Positions 14,177 through 22,416 of a stretch of 29,350 nt of DNA are shown piece by piece (position 1 is the first letter of the stretch; each line of letters begins with the position of its first letter). Location of the stretch: assembly GCA_964411275.1 (NCBI GenBank), contig CAYPKG010000022.1:1-29350 (forward strand), in the 5' to 3' direction. Both the position numbers and the translations under genes were made by a program. The notes beneath the pieces were generated by a model. That model had not been told where the DNA came from. It searched no databases and worked only from the letters and a program-made list of their open reading frames with translations. This DNA comes from CAYPKG01 sp964411275 (GTDB lineage: Bacteria; Bacillota; Clostridia; Christensenellales; CAG-138).

Positions 14177-15288
14177 GAAAAAGACTGTTTTCCTGGCGGG
14201 ATCCATATGACATTGCAGGGACAGAGGCGCTTTTCGTACAGGCGGTGAAAGAAAACATATCCCATCACAGGGCCTGTTGTTTAGAATATGACAAGCTGGT
14301 AAACCATGCTAAATCGAATGAGAAAGCGCTATCCGACGGGGCCTCCCTTTGTGAGATCCCTGTTTTACCAACGTTTTTTTTAAAGAAAAAACCCTTGTAT
14401 TCCATGGACCCTATGAGGGGGCCGATACGGGCCACCTCCTCCGGCACAAACGGTATTGTAAGCCGGGCGGCCTTTGACGCGGGCTCCCTTAAGCGCGGGT
14501 ATCGCATGGTGCGGCGGGTGTTTCATTTCCACGGGTTGACTGCGCGGCTGCCGGTAAGGTACCTTGTGCTGGGATATCAGCCAAGCCCCCGTAACACCAT
14601 GGGAGCGGCACAGACGGCCTATGGCGTGACAAAGCTGTTTCCGGCGCTTAGCCGGGATTATGCCTTAAAGGATGACGGACAGGCCTACCGCCTCGACATC
14701 CCAGGGCTGATGGACTGCGTGAAGCGGTACGCGGGCGGCAGGGCGCCGGTGTGGCTTGTGGGGTTCCCGGCGTATTGCCATGCGCTGTTATCGCTGATGG
14801 AACACGAAGGACTATCGGTGACGCTTCCCAAAGGCTCCAAAATATTGCTGGGCGGCGGCTGGAAAGCGGCGGCTCTGGAGAAAGCGGATATGGCCTCTTT
14901 GCGGGGGATGGCCAAAGAGCGGCTTGGAATAGGCGTTGGCGACTGCAAGGAGTTTTTCAGCGCCGTGGAGCATCCGGTGGCCTATTGTGATTGCAGCAGG
15001 CATCATCTGCATGTGCCCATCTACAGCCGGGTTATCGTCCGGGATTGCGAAACACTAGCGCCCCTACCCTACGGCAAGCCGGGGCTGCTGAGCTTTATTA
15101 CGCCACTTGTGGACAGCATGCCATTGACTTGTGTCATGACCGACGACCTAGCGGTGCTGCATCCGGCGGAGGAATGCGGCTGCGGCATCAACAGCCCGTA
15201 TTTTACTTTGTTGGGCCGGGCGGATCTTAGCGGCATCGAAACATGCGCGGCGGGGGCGGCAAGCGCCCTTACAGGAGGCGTGGAATGA
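14167..15288 (+). CDS. LuxE-like acyl-protein synthetase
   Basis: 373 aa. LuxE-family enzymes activate a fatty acid with ATP and pass the acyl group through a cysteine to the partner LuxC reductase. Visible features are IRATSSGTNG near residue 88 (nucleotide-binding loop), the GGGWK motif near residue 230, and a C-terminal CGCGINSPYFTLLGR region resembling the family's C-terminal end. AGGAGG lies 5 bases before the ATG at 14167, which is preferred over the in-frame ATG at 14134. Its last codons overlap luxC (ATGA). No luciferase genes are present, so the product is not for light. Likely roles are aldehyde or alcohol synthesis for lipids or a natural product. Confidence 0.85.
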   Translation: MDVRKRLFSWRDPYDIAGTEALFVQAVKENISHHRACCLEYDKLVNHAKSNEKALSDGASLCEIPVLPTFFLKKKPLYSMDPMRGPIRATSSGTNGIVSRAAFDAGSLKRGYRMVRRVFHFHGLTARLPVRYLVLGYQPSPRNTMGAAQTAYGVTKLFPALSRDYALKDDGQAYRLDIPGLMDCVKRYAGGRAPVWLVGFPAYCHALLSLMEHEGLSVTLPKGSKILLGGGWKAAALEKADMASLRGMAKERLGIGVGDCKEFFSAVEHPVAYCDCSRHHLHVPIYSRVIVRDCETLAPLPYGKPGLLSFITPLVDSMPLTCVMTDDLAVLHPAEECGCGINSPYFTLLGRADLSGIETCAAGAASALTGGVE

Positions 15289-16553
15289 ACCTGGAAAGAG
15301 GAAAACCCGCGGGCCCCGGCGGATATCAGGCGCAGCTTGAACGGCTGCCCGGCTATGTCCGGGCGGCCTTGGCGGAGCCGCTGCTGCAGCCGGAAACGGT
15401 GATCTTCGCTTGCGAAAAGCTGCTGATGGGGCTGTCCGCTGAGGAATTAAAAATGCGGCTGCAGCTTGCGGGAACATCGTCCTGGCAGATGGAATGGGCC
15501 ATAGAGGAAGTTCGCTTGCGGTTAAGCCGGGAATACATCGCAGGACGGCTTTGCCGGGAGCTGGGGCGAAAAGACATCCGATTTGGCTGGGCGGAGGAAA
15601 ATGGAAATGCCCTGTATCCCCTGGGCATTCTTGTGCATGTGGCGGCTGGAAATGCGCGGGGATTGCCTGCGTTCAGCGTGATTGAGGGGCTGTTGACGGG
15701 GAACGTGTGCATCCTGAAGCTGCCCAGGGGGGACGATGGTTTGTCCGCCGAGCTTTTGAGGAGACTTTGCGAAATTGAGCCCGCCCTTTGCCCATACGTC
15801 CATGTATTGGACGCGCCAAGCAGCGATTTAGCGGCCATGGGCCGGTTGGCGGCGCTGGCGGACGGCGTGGTGGTATGGGGCGGGGACGAGGCGGTAAAAG
15901 CCATACGGAGCCTTATAAAACCCCAAACCCGGTTGATCGAGTGGGGGCATCGGCTGAGCTTTGGGTATGTGACCAGGGCGGGCAGGGAGCCTGTGGGACT
16001 TGCGGATTTGGCAGGGCATATCGCGGAAACAGACCAGCTGCTGTGCAGCTCCTGCCAGGGGATTTTCCTGGACGGGGAGGATGAAGCGCTGCTTCAGGAA
16101 TTTGCTGTGGAGTTTTTGCCGGTGCTGGAGGAAGCGTGCGCGGCGCGGCCAAGGGCGCTTCCCCTTGCGGTGCAGGGCGGCATTGGCCTTAGATTGCAGG
16201 ACGCGGCGCTGTTTTCGGCGCTGGGGACGGGAGGGGTATACCGGGGAGCCGGGTGCGCGCTTCTCACGGATTTAGATAGGGCGCTGTCCGCGGCGATCCC
16301 CTTCCGGCATCCCTGGGTGCGGCTGTTGCCGAGGGAGGAGATACTTTCTGCCTTGCTGCCGTATCGGGGCTATTTGCAGACGGCCGGGCTCCTTTGTGGC
16401 GAGGATGAGCGGGAAGGCATTGCCAATCTGCTGTTAAGGGCGGGGGTCAACCGGGTGACAAAACCGGGGGAGATGTCAAGGGAGGCGCCTGAGGAGGCTA
16501 GAGATGGCGAAGCGCCGTTAAGACGCTATATCAGGGTAGTCACTGTGGGCTAA
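15285..16553 (+). CDS. LuxC-like acyl-CoA/acyl-protein reductase
   Basis: 422 aa. The family reduces activated fatty acyl groups to aldehydes with NADPH. It shows YPLGILVHVAAGNARGLPAF (residues 111-130), GNVCILKLPRGD near residue 140, and a cysteine-containing LLCSSCQGIF (C254, C257) corresponding to the catalytic-Cys CSSPQ region of LuxC. The ATG overlaps the luxE stop (ATGA) and has AGGAGG upstream, so the pair is translationally coupled. It is followed after 24 bases by prmA, so luxE-luxC sits at the head of a translation-modification operon. The substrate chain length is unknown. Confidence 0.85.
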   Translation: MNLERGKPAGPGGYQAQLERLPGYVRAALAEPLLQPETVIFACEKLLMGLSAEELKMRLQLAGTSSWQMEWAIEEVRLRLSREYIAGRLCRELGRKDIRFGWAEENGNALYPLGILVHVAAGNARGLPAFSVIEGLLTGNVCILKLPRGDDGLSAELLRRLCEIEPALCPYVHVLDAPSSDLAAMGRLAALADGVVVWGGDEAVKAIRSLIKPQTRLIEWGHRLSFGYVTRAGREPVGLADLAGHIAETDQLLCSSCQGIFLDGEDEALLQEFAVEFLPVLEEACAARPRALPLAVQGGIGLRLQDAALFSALGTGGVYRGAGCALLTDLDRALSAAIPFRHPWVRLLPREEILSALLPYRGYLQTAGLLCGEDEREGIANLLLRAGVNRVTKPGEMSREAPEEARDGEAPLRRYIRVVTVG

Positions 16554-16577
16554 GCATGTGATTTTTGGAGAAAACAT

Positions 16578-17555
16578 ATGAAATGGGTTGAATTGAGCGT
16601 ATTTACTACCGACGCGGGGATTGAGGCGGTGTGCGGCGCGCTGTCCGGCGTGGGCATTGAGCAGGTGTCCATTGAGGAAAGCAGCGGGCGGGTGGAAGCA
16701 TTTCTTGCTGAAAACGCCCGGTATTGGGATTTTGCCGATCCGAAAGAGCTGGCGGCCCAGGAAGGCCCCTGTGTGAAGGCGTATATCTCTTATCTGGACG
16801 AAAACAAGCCCCTGTTAGCCGCTGCCCGGGCGGCGGTGGAGGAGCTAAGCTCGCTTTACCTGGGGGTTGAGCTAGGCGATCTGCGCATCCGGGAGGCGCT
16901 GGTGGATGATGAAGACTGGGCCAACAGCTGGAGGGCCTATTATAAGCCCCTGCCCATCGGAGCGCGGCTGATGGTCTGCCCCTCCTGGGAGGAGGCGGAC
17001 GCCCAGGGCCGCAGGGTGGTGCGCATGGATCCCGGCATGGTGTTTGGCACCGGAACCCATCACACCACAAGGATGTGCCTGGAGACATTGGAAGAACATG
17101 TTCTGGGCGGCGAACGGCTGCTGGATGTGGGCTGTGGCAGCGGTATTCTGGCGATCGCGGGACTGCTGCTGGGCGCAAAAAACGCGGTACTGGTGGACAT
17201 CGATCCTGTGGCGGACAAGGTGGTGCGCGAAAACGCCATTATGAACGGCGTAACGGATGACCGGTATCAGCTATTCATCGGGGACGTGCTGGAAAGCGGG
17301 GCGCTGCGCGAAAGGATGGGAAGCGGGTACGATATGGTGGTCGCCAACATCGTGGCGGATGTGATTATTGCGTTAAGTCCTTATTTGACGGGTTTTTGCA
17401 AGGAGGGCGGGCTGTTTCTTTGTTCAGGCATTATCGACGAACGGCAGAACGAGGTGCACGCGGCGCTGACGCAAAAGGGGTTTGCGCTGTTGGAGGAGCG
17501 GCGAAGCGAGGGCTGGGTGGCGCTTTTGTATCACGCGCCGGGCGCTGCGGCATGA
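16578..17555 (+). CDS. prmA: Ribosomal protein L11 methyltransferase
   Basis: 325 aa, usual for PrmA with its N-terminal L11-recognition domain. It methylates lysines and the N-terminus of ribosomal protein L11 using S-adenosylmethionine. Motifs are DDEDWANSWRAYYKPLPIG near residue 110, MDPGMVFGTGTHHTT near residue 150 (PrmA signature), and the SAM loop LLDVGCGSGILAI near residue 180, with NIVADVI (the NPPY-like position) near residue 258. A GGAG site precedes ATG. The stop overlaps the next small frame (ATGA). prmA usually precedes rsmE and mtaB, which is the order here, except that rsmE is reduced to a stub. Confidence 0.95.
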   Translation: MKWVELSVFTTDAGIEAVCGALSGVGIEQVSIEESSGRVEAFLAENARYWDFADPKELAAQEGPCVKAYISYLDENKPLLAAARAAVEELSSLYLGVELGDLRIREALVDDEDWANSWRAYYKPLPIGARLMVCPSWEEADAQGRRVVRMDPGMVFGTGTHHTTRMCLETLEEHVLGGERLLDVGCGSGILAIAGLLLGAKNAVLVDIDPVADKVVRENAIMNGVTDDRYQLFIGDVLESGALRERMGSGYDMVVANIVADVIIALSPYLTGFCKEGGLFLCSGIIDERQNEVHAALTQKGFALLEERRSEGWVALLYHAPGAAA

Positions 17556-17680
17556 ATATGGTTTTTGTGGAACCCTCCGCCATCCCGGAAGAGGGGGCTG
17601 TGGTATCAGGCGCTTTTGTATCCTTAGCAAGCAAGCGGCGGGGATGGAGGCTATATGGATTGGAGGCTTTGAGAGTATGA
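17552..17680 (+). pseudogene. rsmE: Probable rsmE remnant with large internal deletion
   Basis: The frame codes for 42 residues beginning MNMVFVEPSAIPEEGAVVSG, which looks like the N-terminus of the 16S rRNA m3U1498 methyltransferase RsmE (usually about 245 aa). The last part (LYGLEALRV) may be its C-terminal end. It overlaps prmA by ATGA at its start and mtaB by ATGA at its stop, so both junctions of a prmA-rsmE-mtaB operon are preserved while the middle is missing. The SAM-binding knot domain is absent, so it cannot be active. It could instead be an unrelated coupling peptide. Confidence 0.5.
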
Positions 17681-18972
17681 CCCGGGTTGCGTTTTGTACC
17701 CTTGGCTGCAAGGTCAATCAATATGAGACAGAGGCCATGCGCACGTCGTTTCAGGCGGCAGGATATCAGGCGGTGCCTTTTGACGAGCCAGCGGACGTGT
17801 ACGTGGTGAACACCTGTACTGTCACAAATATGAGCGACAAGAAATCCCGGCAGCTCATCTCCCGGGCTCACGGGAAAAACCCGGAGGCGCTGATCGCGGT
17901 GGTGGGCTGTTATTCCCAGCGGGCGCCGGAGGATGTGGCGTCGTTGCCGGGGGTTTCGTTGATACTGGGCACGAAGGACCGCGGGCGGATTGTGGAGCTG
18001 GTGGAGCGGGCGCGGGAGGCGAAGCTGAACCTGGTGAGCGATATTCATCTTGAGCGGGATTTTGAAACGCTGCCCGTGCCCAGCACGGGAGAGCGCACCC
18101 GGGCGCAGCTGAAAATACAGGACGGGTGCGACCGGTATTGCAGCTATTGTATCATTCCCTATGCGCGGGGGCCGGTGCGCTCCATGCCCCTAGCGGAGGT
18201 GCATCGCAGCGTGGAAAAACTGGGCGCGTCCGGATTTCGGGAGATTGTGATCACCGGCATCCATTTGATGAGCTATGGCAAGGATTTTTTTGGGGGCATA
18301 TCCCTCCTGGACGCGGTGCGCGAGGCGGCGTCGGTCCCCGGCATCGAGCGCATTCGCCTGGGCTCCCTGGAGCCGGCATTGATCGACGAAGCGTTTGCGC
18401 TGGCCCTTAGCCGGGAGGATAAGGTGTTAAGACAGTTTCATCTGGCCCTGCAAAGCGGAAGCGACGCGGTGCTCTCCAGGATGAACAGGCGGTATACGAC
18501 GAAGGAATTTAGCCGGGCGGCGGAGCAATTGCGCCAGGCCATGCCGGGCTGCGCCATTACCACGGACGTGATCGCGGGATTTGTGGGGGAAACCCAGGCG
18601 GAGCATGAGGAGACGATGGCTTTTGTGGAAAAAATGCGCTTCGCCAGGATGCATGTATTTCCCTATTCCAGGCGGGAGGGAACGAAGGCCGCAAACTTGC
18701 CCGGGCATCTCCCGAAGGCGGTGAAGGATGGGCGGGCCCGTGCGCTGATTGCTCTTTGCGAACGGCTGGAGGCCGGATATGTGGAGGAACAGATCGGCAC
18801 GGTGCAGTCCGTGCTGGTGGAGGACGTGAAGGATGGCCAATGCGCCGGCTATTCCGGGAATTACGTCCATGTGACATTCCCAGGCACGGAAGCTTTGGAG
18901 GGGGAGATCGTACCCGTCCTGATCACGGCGGCAGCTGGGGATCGCGCAATGGGGGAAATTGTGCTATCATAG
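17677..18972 (+). CDS. mtaB: tRNA threonylcarbamoyladenosine (t6A) methylthiotransferase
   Basis: 431 aa radical-SAM enzyme that converts t6A37 to ms2t6A37 in tRNA. N-terminal MTTase domain has CTLGCKVNQYETEAM and NTCTVTNMSDKKSRQ, with a third cysteine in VVGCYSQ; these bind one iron-sulfur cluster. The radical-SAM motif is DGCDRYCSYCIIPYARG (CxxxCxxC). A TRAM-like C-terminal RNA-binding part follows. The short N-terminal sequence beginning MTRVAFCTLGC is the normal MtaB start, so the ATG at 17677 is chosen. A longer frame would extend into prmA. Confidence 0.94.
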   Translation: MTRVAFCTLGCKVNQYETEAMRTSFQAAGYQAVPFDEPADVYVVNTCTVTNMSDKKSRQLISRAHGKNPEALIAVVGCYSQRAPEDVASLPGVSLILGTKDRGRIVELVERAREAKLNLVSDIHLERDFETLPVPSTGERTRAQLKIQDGCDRYCSYCIIPYARGPVRSMPLAEVHRSVEKLGASGFREIVITGIHLMSYGKDFFGGISLLDAVREAASVPGIERIRLGSLEPALIDEAFALALSREDKVLRQFHLALQSGSDAVLSRMNRRYTTKEFSRAAEQLRQAMPGCAITTDVIAGFVGETQAEHEETMAFVEKMRFARMHVFPYSRREGTKAANLPGHLPKAVKDGRARALIALCERLEAGYVEEQIGTVQSVLVEDVKDGQCAGYSGNYVHVTFPGTEALEGEIVPVLITAAAGDRAMGEIVLS

Positions 18973-19021
18973 CGTTGTTATGAACCCATGAAATACGTTG
19001 GAAGGAAGGAGTCAAATTTCA

Positions 19022-19366
19022 ATGGAAAACTGCATTTTTTGTAAAATCGCGGCTGGGGAAATCCCGAGCAACAAGGCGTTTGAGGACGAGCGGGTGTTGG
19101 CGTTTTATGACCTGAGCCCCCAGGCGCCGGTGCATGTGTTGATCGTTCCCAAAAAACATCTTCAAAGCGTCTTGGAGCTGCAGCCGGAGGATGACGCGCT
19201 GTTGGGGCATATGTTCCAGATTGCGAAAAAACTGGCCCAGGAGCTTGGATTTAAGCAGAAGGGATTTCGGCTGGTGCTGAACACCGGCGCCGATGGCGGA
19301 CAGACGGTCATGCATTTGCATATGCATCTGCTGGCTGGGCGGGAGCTGGGCTGGCCGCCAGGCTAA
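19022..19366 (+). CDS. HIT-family nucleotide-binding protein (HinT-like)
   Basis: 114 aa, the normal HinT length. The N-terminus CIFCKIAAGEIPS and C-terminal catalytic HLHMHLLAG (HxHxHxx) are diagnostic. The central histidine is the nucleophile in hydrolysis of adenosine phosphoramidates. AAGGAGTC lies 10-14 bases before ATG. It follows mtaB by about 50 bases and is probably in the same transcript. Its cellular role is generally unclear. Confidence 0.93.
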   Translation: MENCIFCKIAAGEIPSNKAFEDERVLAFYDLSPQAPVHVLIVPKKHLQSVLELQPEDDALLGHMFQIAKKLAQELGFKQKGFRLVLNTGADGGQTVMHLHMHLLAGRELGWPPG

Positions 19367-19551
19367 CGTGAAATTCATTGGTTGCGAGCAAAATTGTATG
19401 CTGAGGAGATGGGCCAATATGGCGGGGACACAATTGATGGCCCAGGAACCCGGTTTGGGGCGGACATATACAAATGTTCACACCAAGTTGGTTTTCATGT
19501 GGGGGTTTTTGTGGTATTCTTACTTGAGTAAATTGAACAAAAGAGGTTAGC

Positions 19552-20208
19552 ATGAATAAGAAAACCGTCCGAACGATCATCAACGTCGCCCTGGCATGCC
19601 TGTTTTTAGGGGGCGTGTATATTATCGTAAGGAGCAGCATTTTGTTCCCCACAGAATATGAAGCCCCGCCGGAACAAACCGAAGCCATTACCCCCGTGCC
19701 CACGCCGGAGGCAACCAGTGAGGCGACTTTCACGCCGGAGCCCACGCCTACGCCCCGGCCTACTTTTGCCGCGCCTGCGAAAATTTATTTTACAGCCCAG
19801 GAGATTTCCGCCGATATCATCCAGGTGGGCGTGGACGACGAAGACAATTCCATGGAAGCGCCTGACGACGCCAAGCTGGGCGGCTGGCTTACATTGAGCG
19901 TGCCGCCGGGAGAGCCGGGGAATTCCATCATCAGTGGCCATGACAAATGGAAGGGCGAGAAGGGCACATTTTCCACGCTGAAAAAGCTGGAGCCCGGCGA
20001 CGAGGTGGTGATTGAGCATGCCGATGGCGGGTTCAATTATTTTGAGGTAATAGACGTAAATACCTATCTTGCAGAAGAGGTGCCCGATGACGTGATGCGC
20101 TTGACCCGGGAGGGCACGCCCAAGCTGACGCTGATCACATGCCTTGGGGATTATGATTACACGGGCCGTTCCAAATCCCGGGTGGTTGCCACCTGCCAGG
20201 CGAAATAG
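19552..20208 (+). CDS. Sortase-family transpeptidase
   Basis: 218 aa. An N-terminal membrane anchor (residues about 8-28) is followed by a Pro/Thr/Glu-rich linker (PTPEATSEATFTPEPTPTP). The catalytic domain has SGHDKWKGEKGTF near residue 126 (catalytic His), LTLITCLG near residue 196 (catalytic Cys in a TLxTC motif) and KSRVVA (Arg). So it is a complete sortase, probably of the class D/E/F type. Sortases attach proteins with LPxTG-like signals to the cell wall or build pili. No substrate gene with such a signal is in this window. AGAGGTTAGC precedes ATG. Confidence 0.87.
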   Translation: MNKKTVRTIINVALACLFLGGVYIIVRSSILFPTEYEAPPEQTEAITPVPTPEATSEATFTPEPTPTPRPTFAAPAKIYFTAQEISADIIQVGVDDEDNSMEAPDDAKLGGWLTLSVPPGEPGNSIISGHDKWKGEKGTFSTLKKLEPGDEVVIEHADGGFNYFEVIDVNTYLAEEVPDDVMRLTREGTPKLTLITCLGDYDYTGRSKSRVVATCQAK

Positions 20209-20619
20209 TTAGGGCTGGTTGTCCAGCCATTTTTCCAGGTTTTCGATGGTGCGGCGGTCGAAGAAATGCTCGATTTGCTCTACCTGCTCCAGCTCGTCCT
20301 CGGTGCCGTTGATGAGCCGGAGCAGCCTGTGAACCACATCATGGCGGTGCAACAGGTAATCCCCCACTTCCCAGCCCGCCTGGGTGGGCAGGATATATCC
20401 GTATTTTTCATATTCGATGTAGCCTTGCTGCTTCAGCTGGTCCGCCATTTTAGAGGCGGAGGAGGGCGTGACATTCAAAAGCTCCGATAGCTGAGTCACG
20501 CGAATATACCCGTATTCGATGCAATACCGGCAGATCATTTCGAGATAATCCTCCATGGCCCTTGTTAGGGCCGTTTCTTTTTTGCGGTCATAACCGCTGA
20601 TGGTTCTATATTCGCTCAT
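20209..20619 (-). CDS. DtxR/MntR-family metal-dependent regulator
   Basis: 136 aa. The N-terminal winged helix covers about residues 15-75 (AMEDYLEMICRY, then TQLSELLNVTPSSASKMADQL). Metal-ligand-like residues follow in LLHRHDVVHRLL and EQVEQIEHFFDRR (ExxEH). There is no SH3-like third domain, which is MntR-like. The ATG at 20619 gives the family N-terminus MSEYRTISGYDRKKE; an upstream in-frame ATG at 20703 has no site and adds unrelated residues. It is divergent from feoA-feoB and convergent with the sortase, so iron or manganese control of feo is likely. Confidence 0.88.
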   Translation of the reverse strand: MSEYRTISGYDRKKETALTRAMEDYLEMICRYCIEYGYIRVTQLSELLNVTPSSASKMADQLKQQGYIEYEKYGYILPTQAGWEVGDYLLHRHDVVHRLLRLINGTEDELEQVEQIEHFFDRRTIENLEKWLDNQP

Positions 20620-20639
20620 GCTTCTTCGCCTCAAATTTC

Positions 20640-20672
20640 TTTGCCCAGGCGCACACATTTGCCCCGGGCGCA
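20640..20672. promoter_or_regulatory. Tandem operator-like dyads between dtxR and feoA
   Basis: TTTGCCCAGGCGCA (20640-20653) and TTTGCCCCGGGCGCA (20658-20672) are near-identical direct repeats starting 18 bases apart. Each is itself roughly palindromic (TGC...GCA with a CCxGG-like core). They lie between the DtxR-family and feo genes, where a metal-regulator site is expected. Confidence 0.4.
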
Positions 20673-20746
20673 TATTTTTGGAGTAAGGAAAGGAACTTGG
20701 CAAAGGGAAACTTCCTACTTTGATATATGAAACGAGGGGAACGAGT

Positions 20747-21001
20747 ATGAGTGTTACTTGTTTGAATCAGATATCCGTGGGGCAAAGCGCCATTGTGGAT
20801 CAACTTCTTTCTACCGGCAGCATTCGCCGCCGTTTATTGGATATGGGTATTACCAGCGGAACAAAGGCCACCTGCCTTTATCAAAGCCCTTCGGGGGACC
20901 CAAAAGCGTATCTCATCCGGGGTGCTGTAATCGCACTTAGGACGGAGGACGCGGCTTCTGTGCGGGTAGCCACTAAGACGGAGGCTACAAAATGGGCCTG
21001 A
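20747..21001 (+). CDS. feoA: Ferrous iron transport protein A
   Basis: 84 aa SH3-like cytoplasmic protein that supports FeoB. RRRLLDMGITSGTKATCLYQSPSGDPKAYLIRGAVIALR is typical FeoA (LxxMGI, then GDP, then IR). AGGGGAACG precedes the ATG at 20747. It overlaps feoB by 10 bases, so the two are translationally coupled. With feoB truncated, its function is doubtful. Confidence 0.92.
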   Translation: MSVTCLNQISVGQSAIVDQLLSTGSIRRRLLDMGITSGTKATCLYQSPSGDPKAYLIRGAVIALRTEDAASVRVATKTEATKWA

Positions 21002-22316
21002 CATCCAGCTCCACAGGAGCGCATGCGGTGGACCGGGGGCTGCACATTGAGCGTGCGGCCCCCGGCGATATTGTGGTGGCGTTGGCGGGCAATCCAAACG
21101 TGGGGAAAAGCACGGTATTCAATGGGCTCACCGGCATGAACCAGCACACGGGCAATTGGCCCGGAAAAACCGTGGCCACTGCCCAGGGCAGCTATGAGCA
21201 GGAGGGCGTCCGCGTGGTCCTGGTGGATTTGCCGGGCTGCTATTCCCTTCTGGCCCATTCGGCGGAGGAGGAGGTGGCCAGGGACTTCATCTGTTTTGGG
21301 GAGCCGGATTTGACCGTTGTGGTATGCGATGCCACCTGCCTGGAACGCAACCTGAACCTTGTGCTGCAAACGATGGAGCGCACCCGCCGGGTGGTCATAG
21401 TGGTGAACCTCATGGATGAGGCGAACAAGAAGCACATCCGGGTGGACGTGGCAAAATTAAGCGAATTGTTGCACGCTCCGGTGATTGCTGCCAGCGCCCG
21501 CAGCGGGGAAGGGCTAATTGAACTTAAGGCCGCCATCCGGGCGAAGCCTGTGAAGTCCGGTGCCCATCTGATTTCATATCCCACGGCGGTGGAACGGGCG
21601 GTGAATACGGTCGAGATGGCCATCCAAGAGCATTTGCCCCCGGCGCTGGACGCGCGCTGGACAGCGCTCAGGCTATTGGAGGGGGAGGAAAGCCTGCTGC
21701 AGGCATTGACGGGGTATCTGGGATTTTCAGTCCTCAAGCAGCCAGGGGTGGAGGAGGCGGTGACGGCTGCATGGTCGGCGCTGACGGGCGCAGGCTACAC
21801 CCGCTCAAGCTTTAAGGATGGCCTGGTGAGCGCCATTTACAGGGCGGCTGAGGGGATCTCACAGAAAACCGTGCGGTTTGAGGATGCCAAATACAACGAA
21901 CGGCAGCTGAAGATCGACCGGATTTTGACCAGCCGCGTGACTGGAGTTCCGATCATGCTGTGCCTGCTGCTGGTGGTGTTTTTCATTACGATCACCGGTG
22001 CGAACTATCCAAGCGAGCTGCTGAGCCGGGGGCTATTTTGGATTGAGGATCAGCTGACTAAGCTATTTTTATTATGTGGCGCGCCCGCCTGGCTCCATGG
22101 TGCGCTCGTCTTAGGAGTATACCGTGTGCTGGCGTGGGTGGTGGCGGTGATGCTGCCGCCCATGGCGATCTTTTTCCCGCTGTTTACGCTGCTGGAGGAT
22201 TTGGGATATTTACCACGGGTGGCCTTTAATCTTGACAGGCATTTCAAAAAATGCTGTGCCTGCGGCAAGCAAGCGCTAACCATGTGCTTGGGTGCGGATA
22301 AGGATATGCTGCGCAC

Positions 22317-22345
22317 AAAAAAAAAGGCCCGCGTGCTGGCGGGCC
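22317..22345 (-). terminator. Rho-independent terminator of carD
   Basis: On the minus strand GGCCCGC, a six-base loop, GCGGGCC, then nine T. It lies inside the 3' end of the broken feoB frame, confirming that this stretch belongs to the carD transcript. Confidence 0.92.
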
Positions 22346-22349
22346 GGGA

Positions 22350-22396
22350 ACTGTCGAAAGAGTTCTTTGGGGATTATCAAGGGGCTGTGCCCCCTT
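22350..22396 (-). ncRNA. Conserved 3'-untranslated element, copy B (after carD)
   Basis: The 47-base element lies 20 bases after the carD stop and 4 bases before its terminator. It has the same order as copy A: hairpin AAGGGG/CCCCTT, CTTGATAATCCCCAAAG, TTTCGACAGT. The first hairpin keeps its arms while the loop differs. A second mini-stem AAAG/CTTT is G-C here and G-T in copy A. Confidence 0.6.
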
Positions 22397-22416
22397 AATC
22401 GGGAACGGCGGGGGCG

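Larger units (their letters stand above)
20992..22398 (+). pseudogene. feoB: 3'-truncated ferrous iron transporter B
   Basis: 468 codons are open, but FeoB sequence stops at about residue 434 (base 22293). Intact parts are the G domain (GNPNVGKST 33-41, DLPG 79-82, NLMDEANKKH) and the first half of the membrane domain (MLPPMAIFFPLFTLLEDLGYLPRVAFNLD, then CACGKQALTMCLG). The family then continues FGCNAAGV and further helices with the second half of the transport core. Here 34 unrelated residues follow, read antisense through the carD terminator and the conserved 3' element. The second half of the channel is missing, so transport is probably lost. The start at 20992 has GGAGG upstream. Confidence 0.82.

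Noticed and set aside
19670..19770. Pro/Thr repeats in sortase and in the SH3 lipoprotein (24680-24780) as a mobile DNA repeat
   Set aside because: They are ordinary low-complexity cell-wall linkers; the DNA is similar only through codon use.
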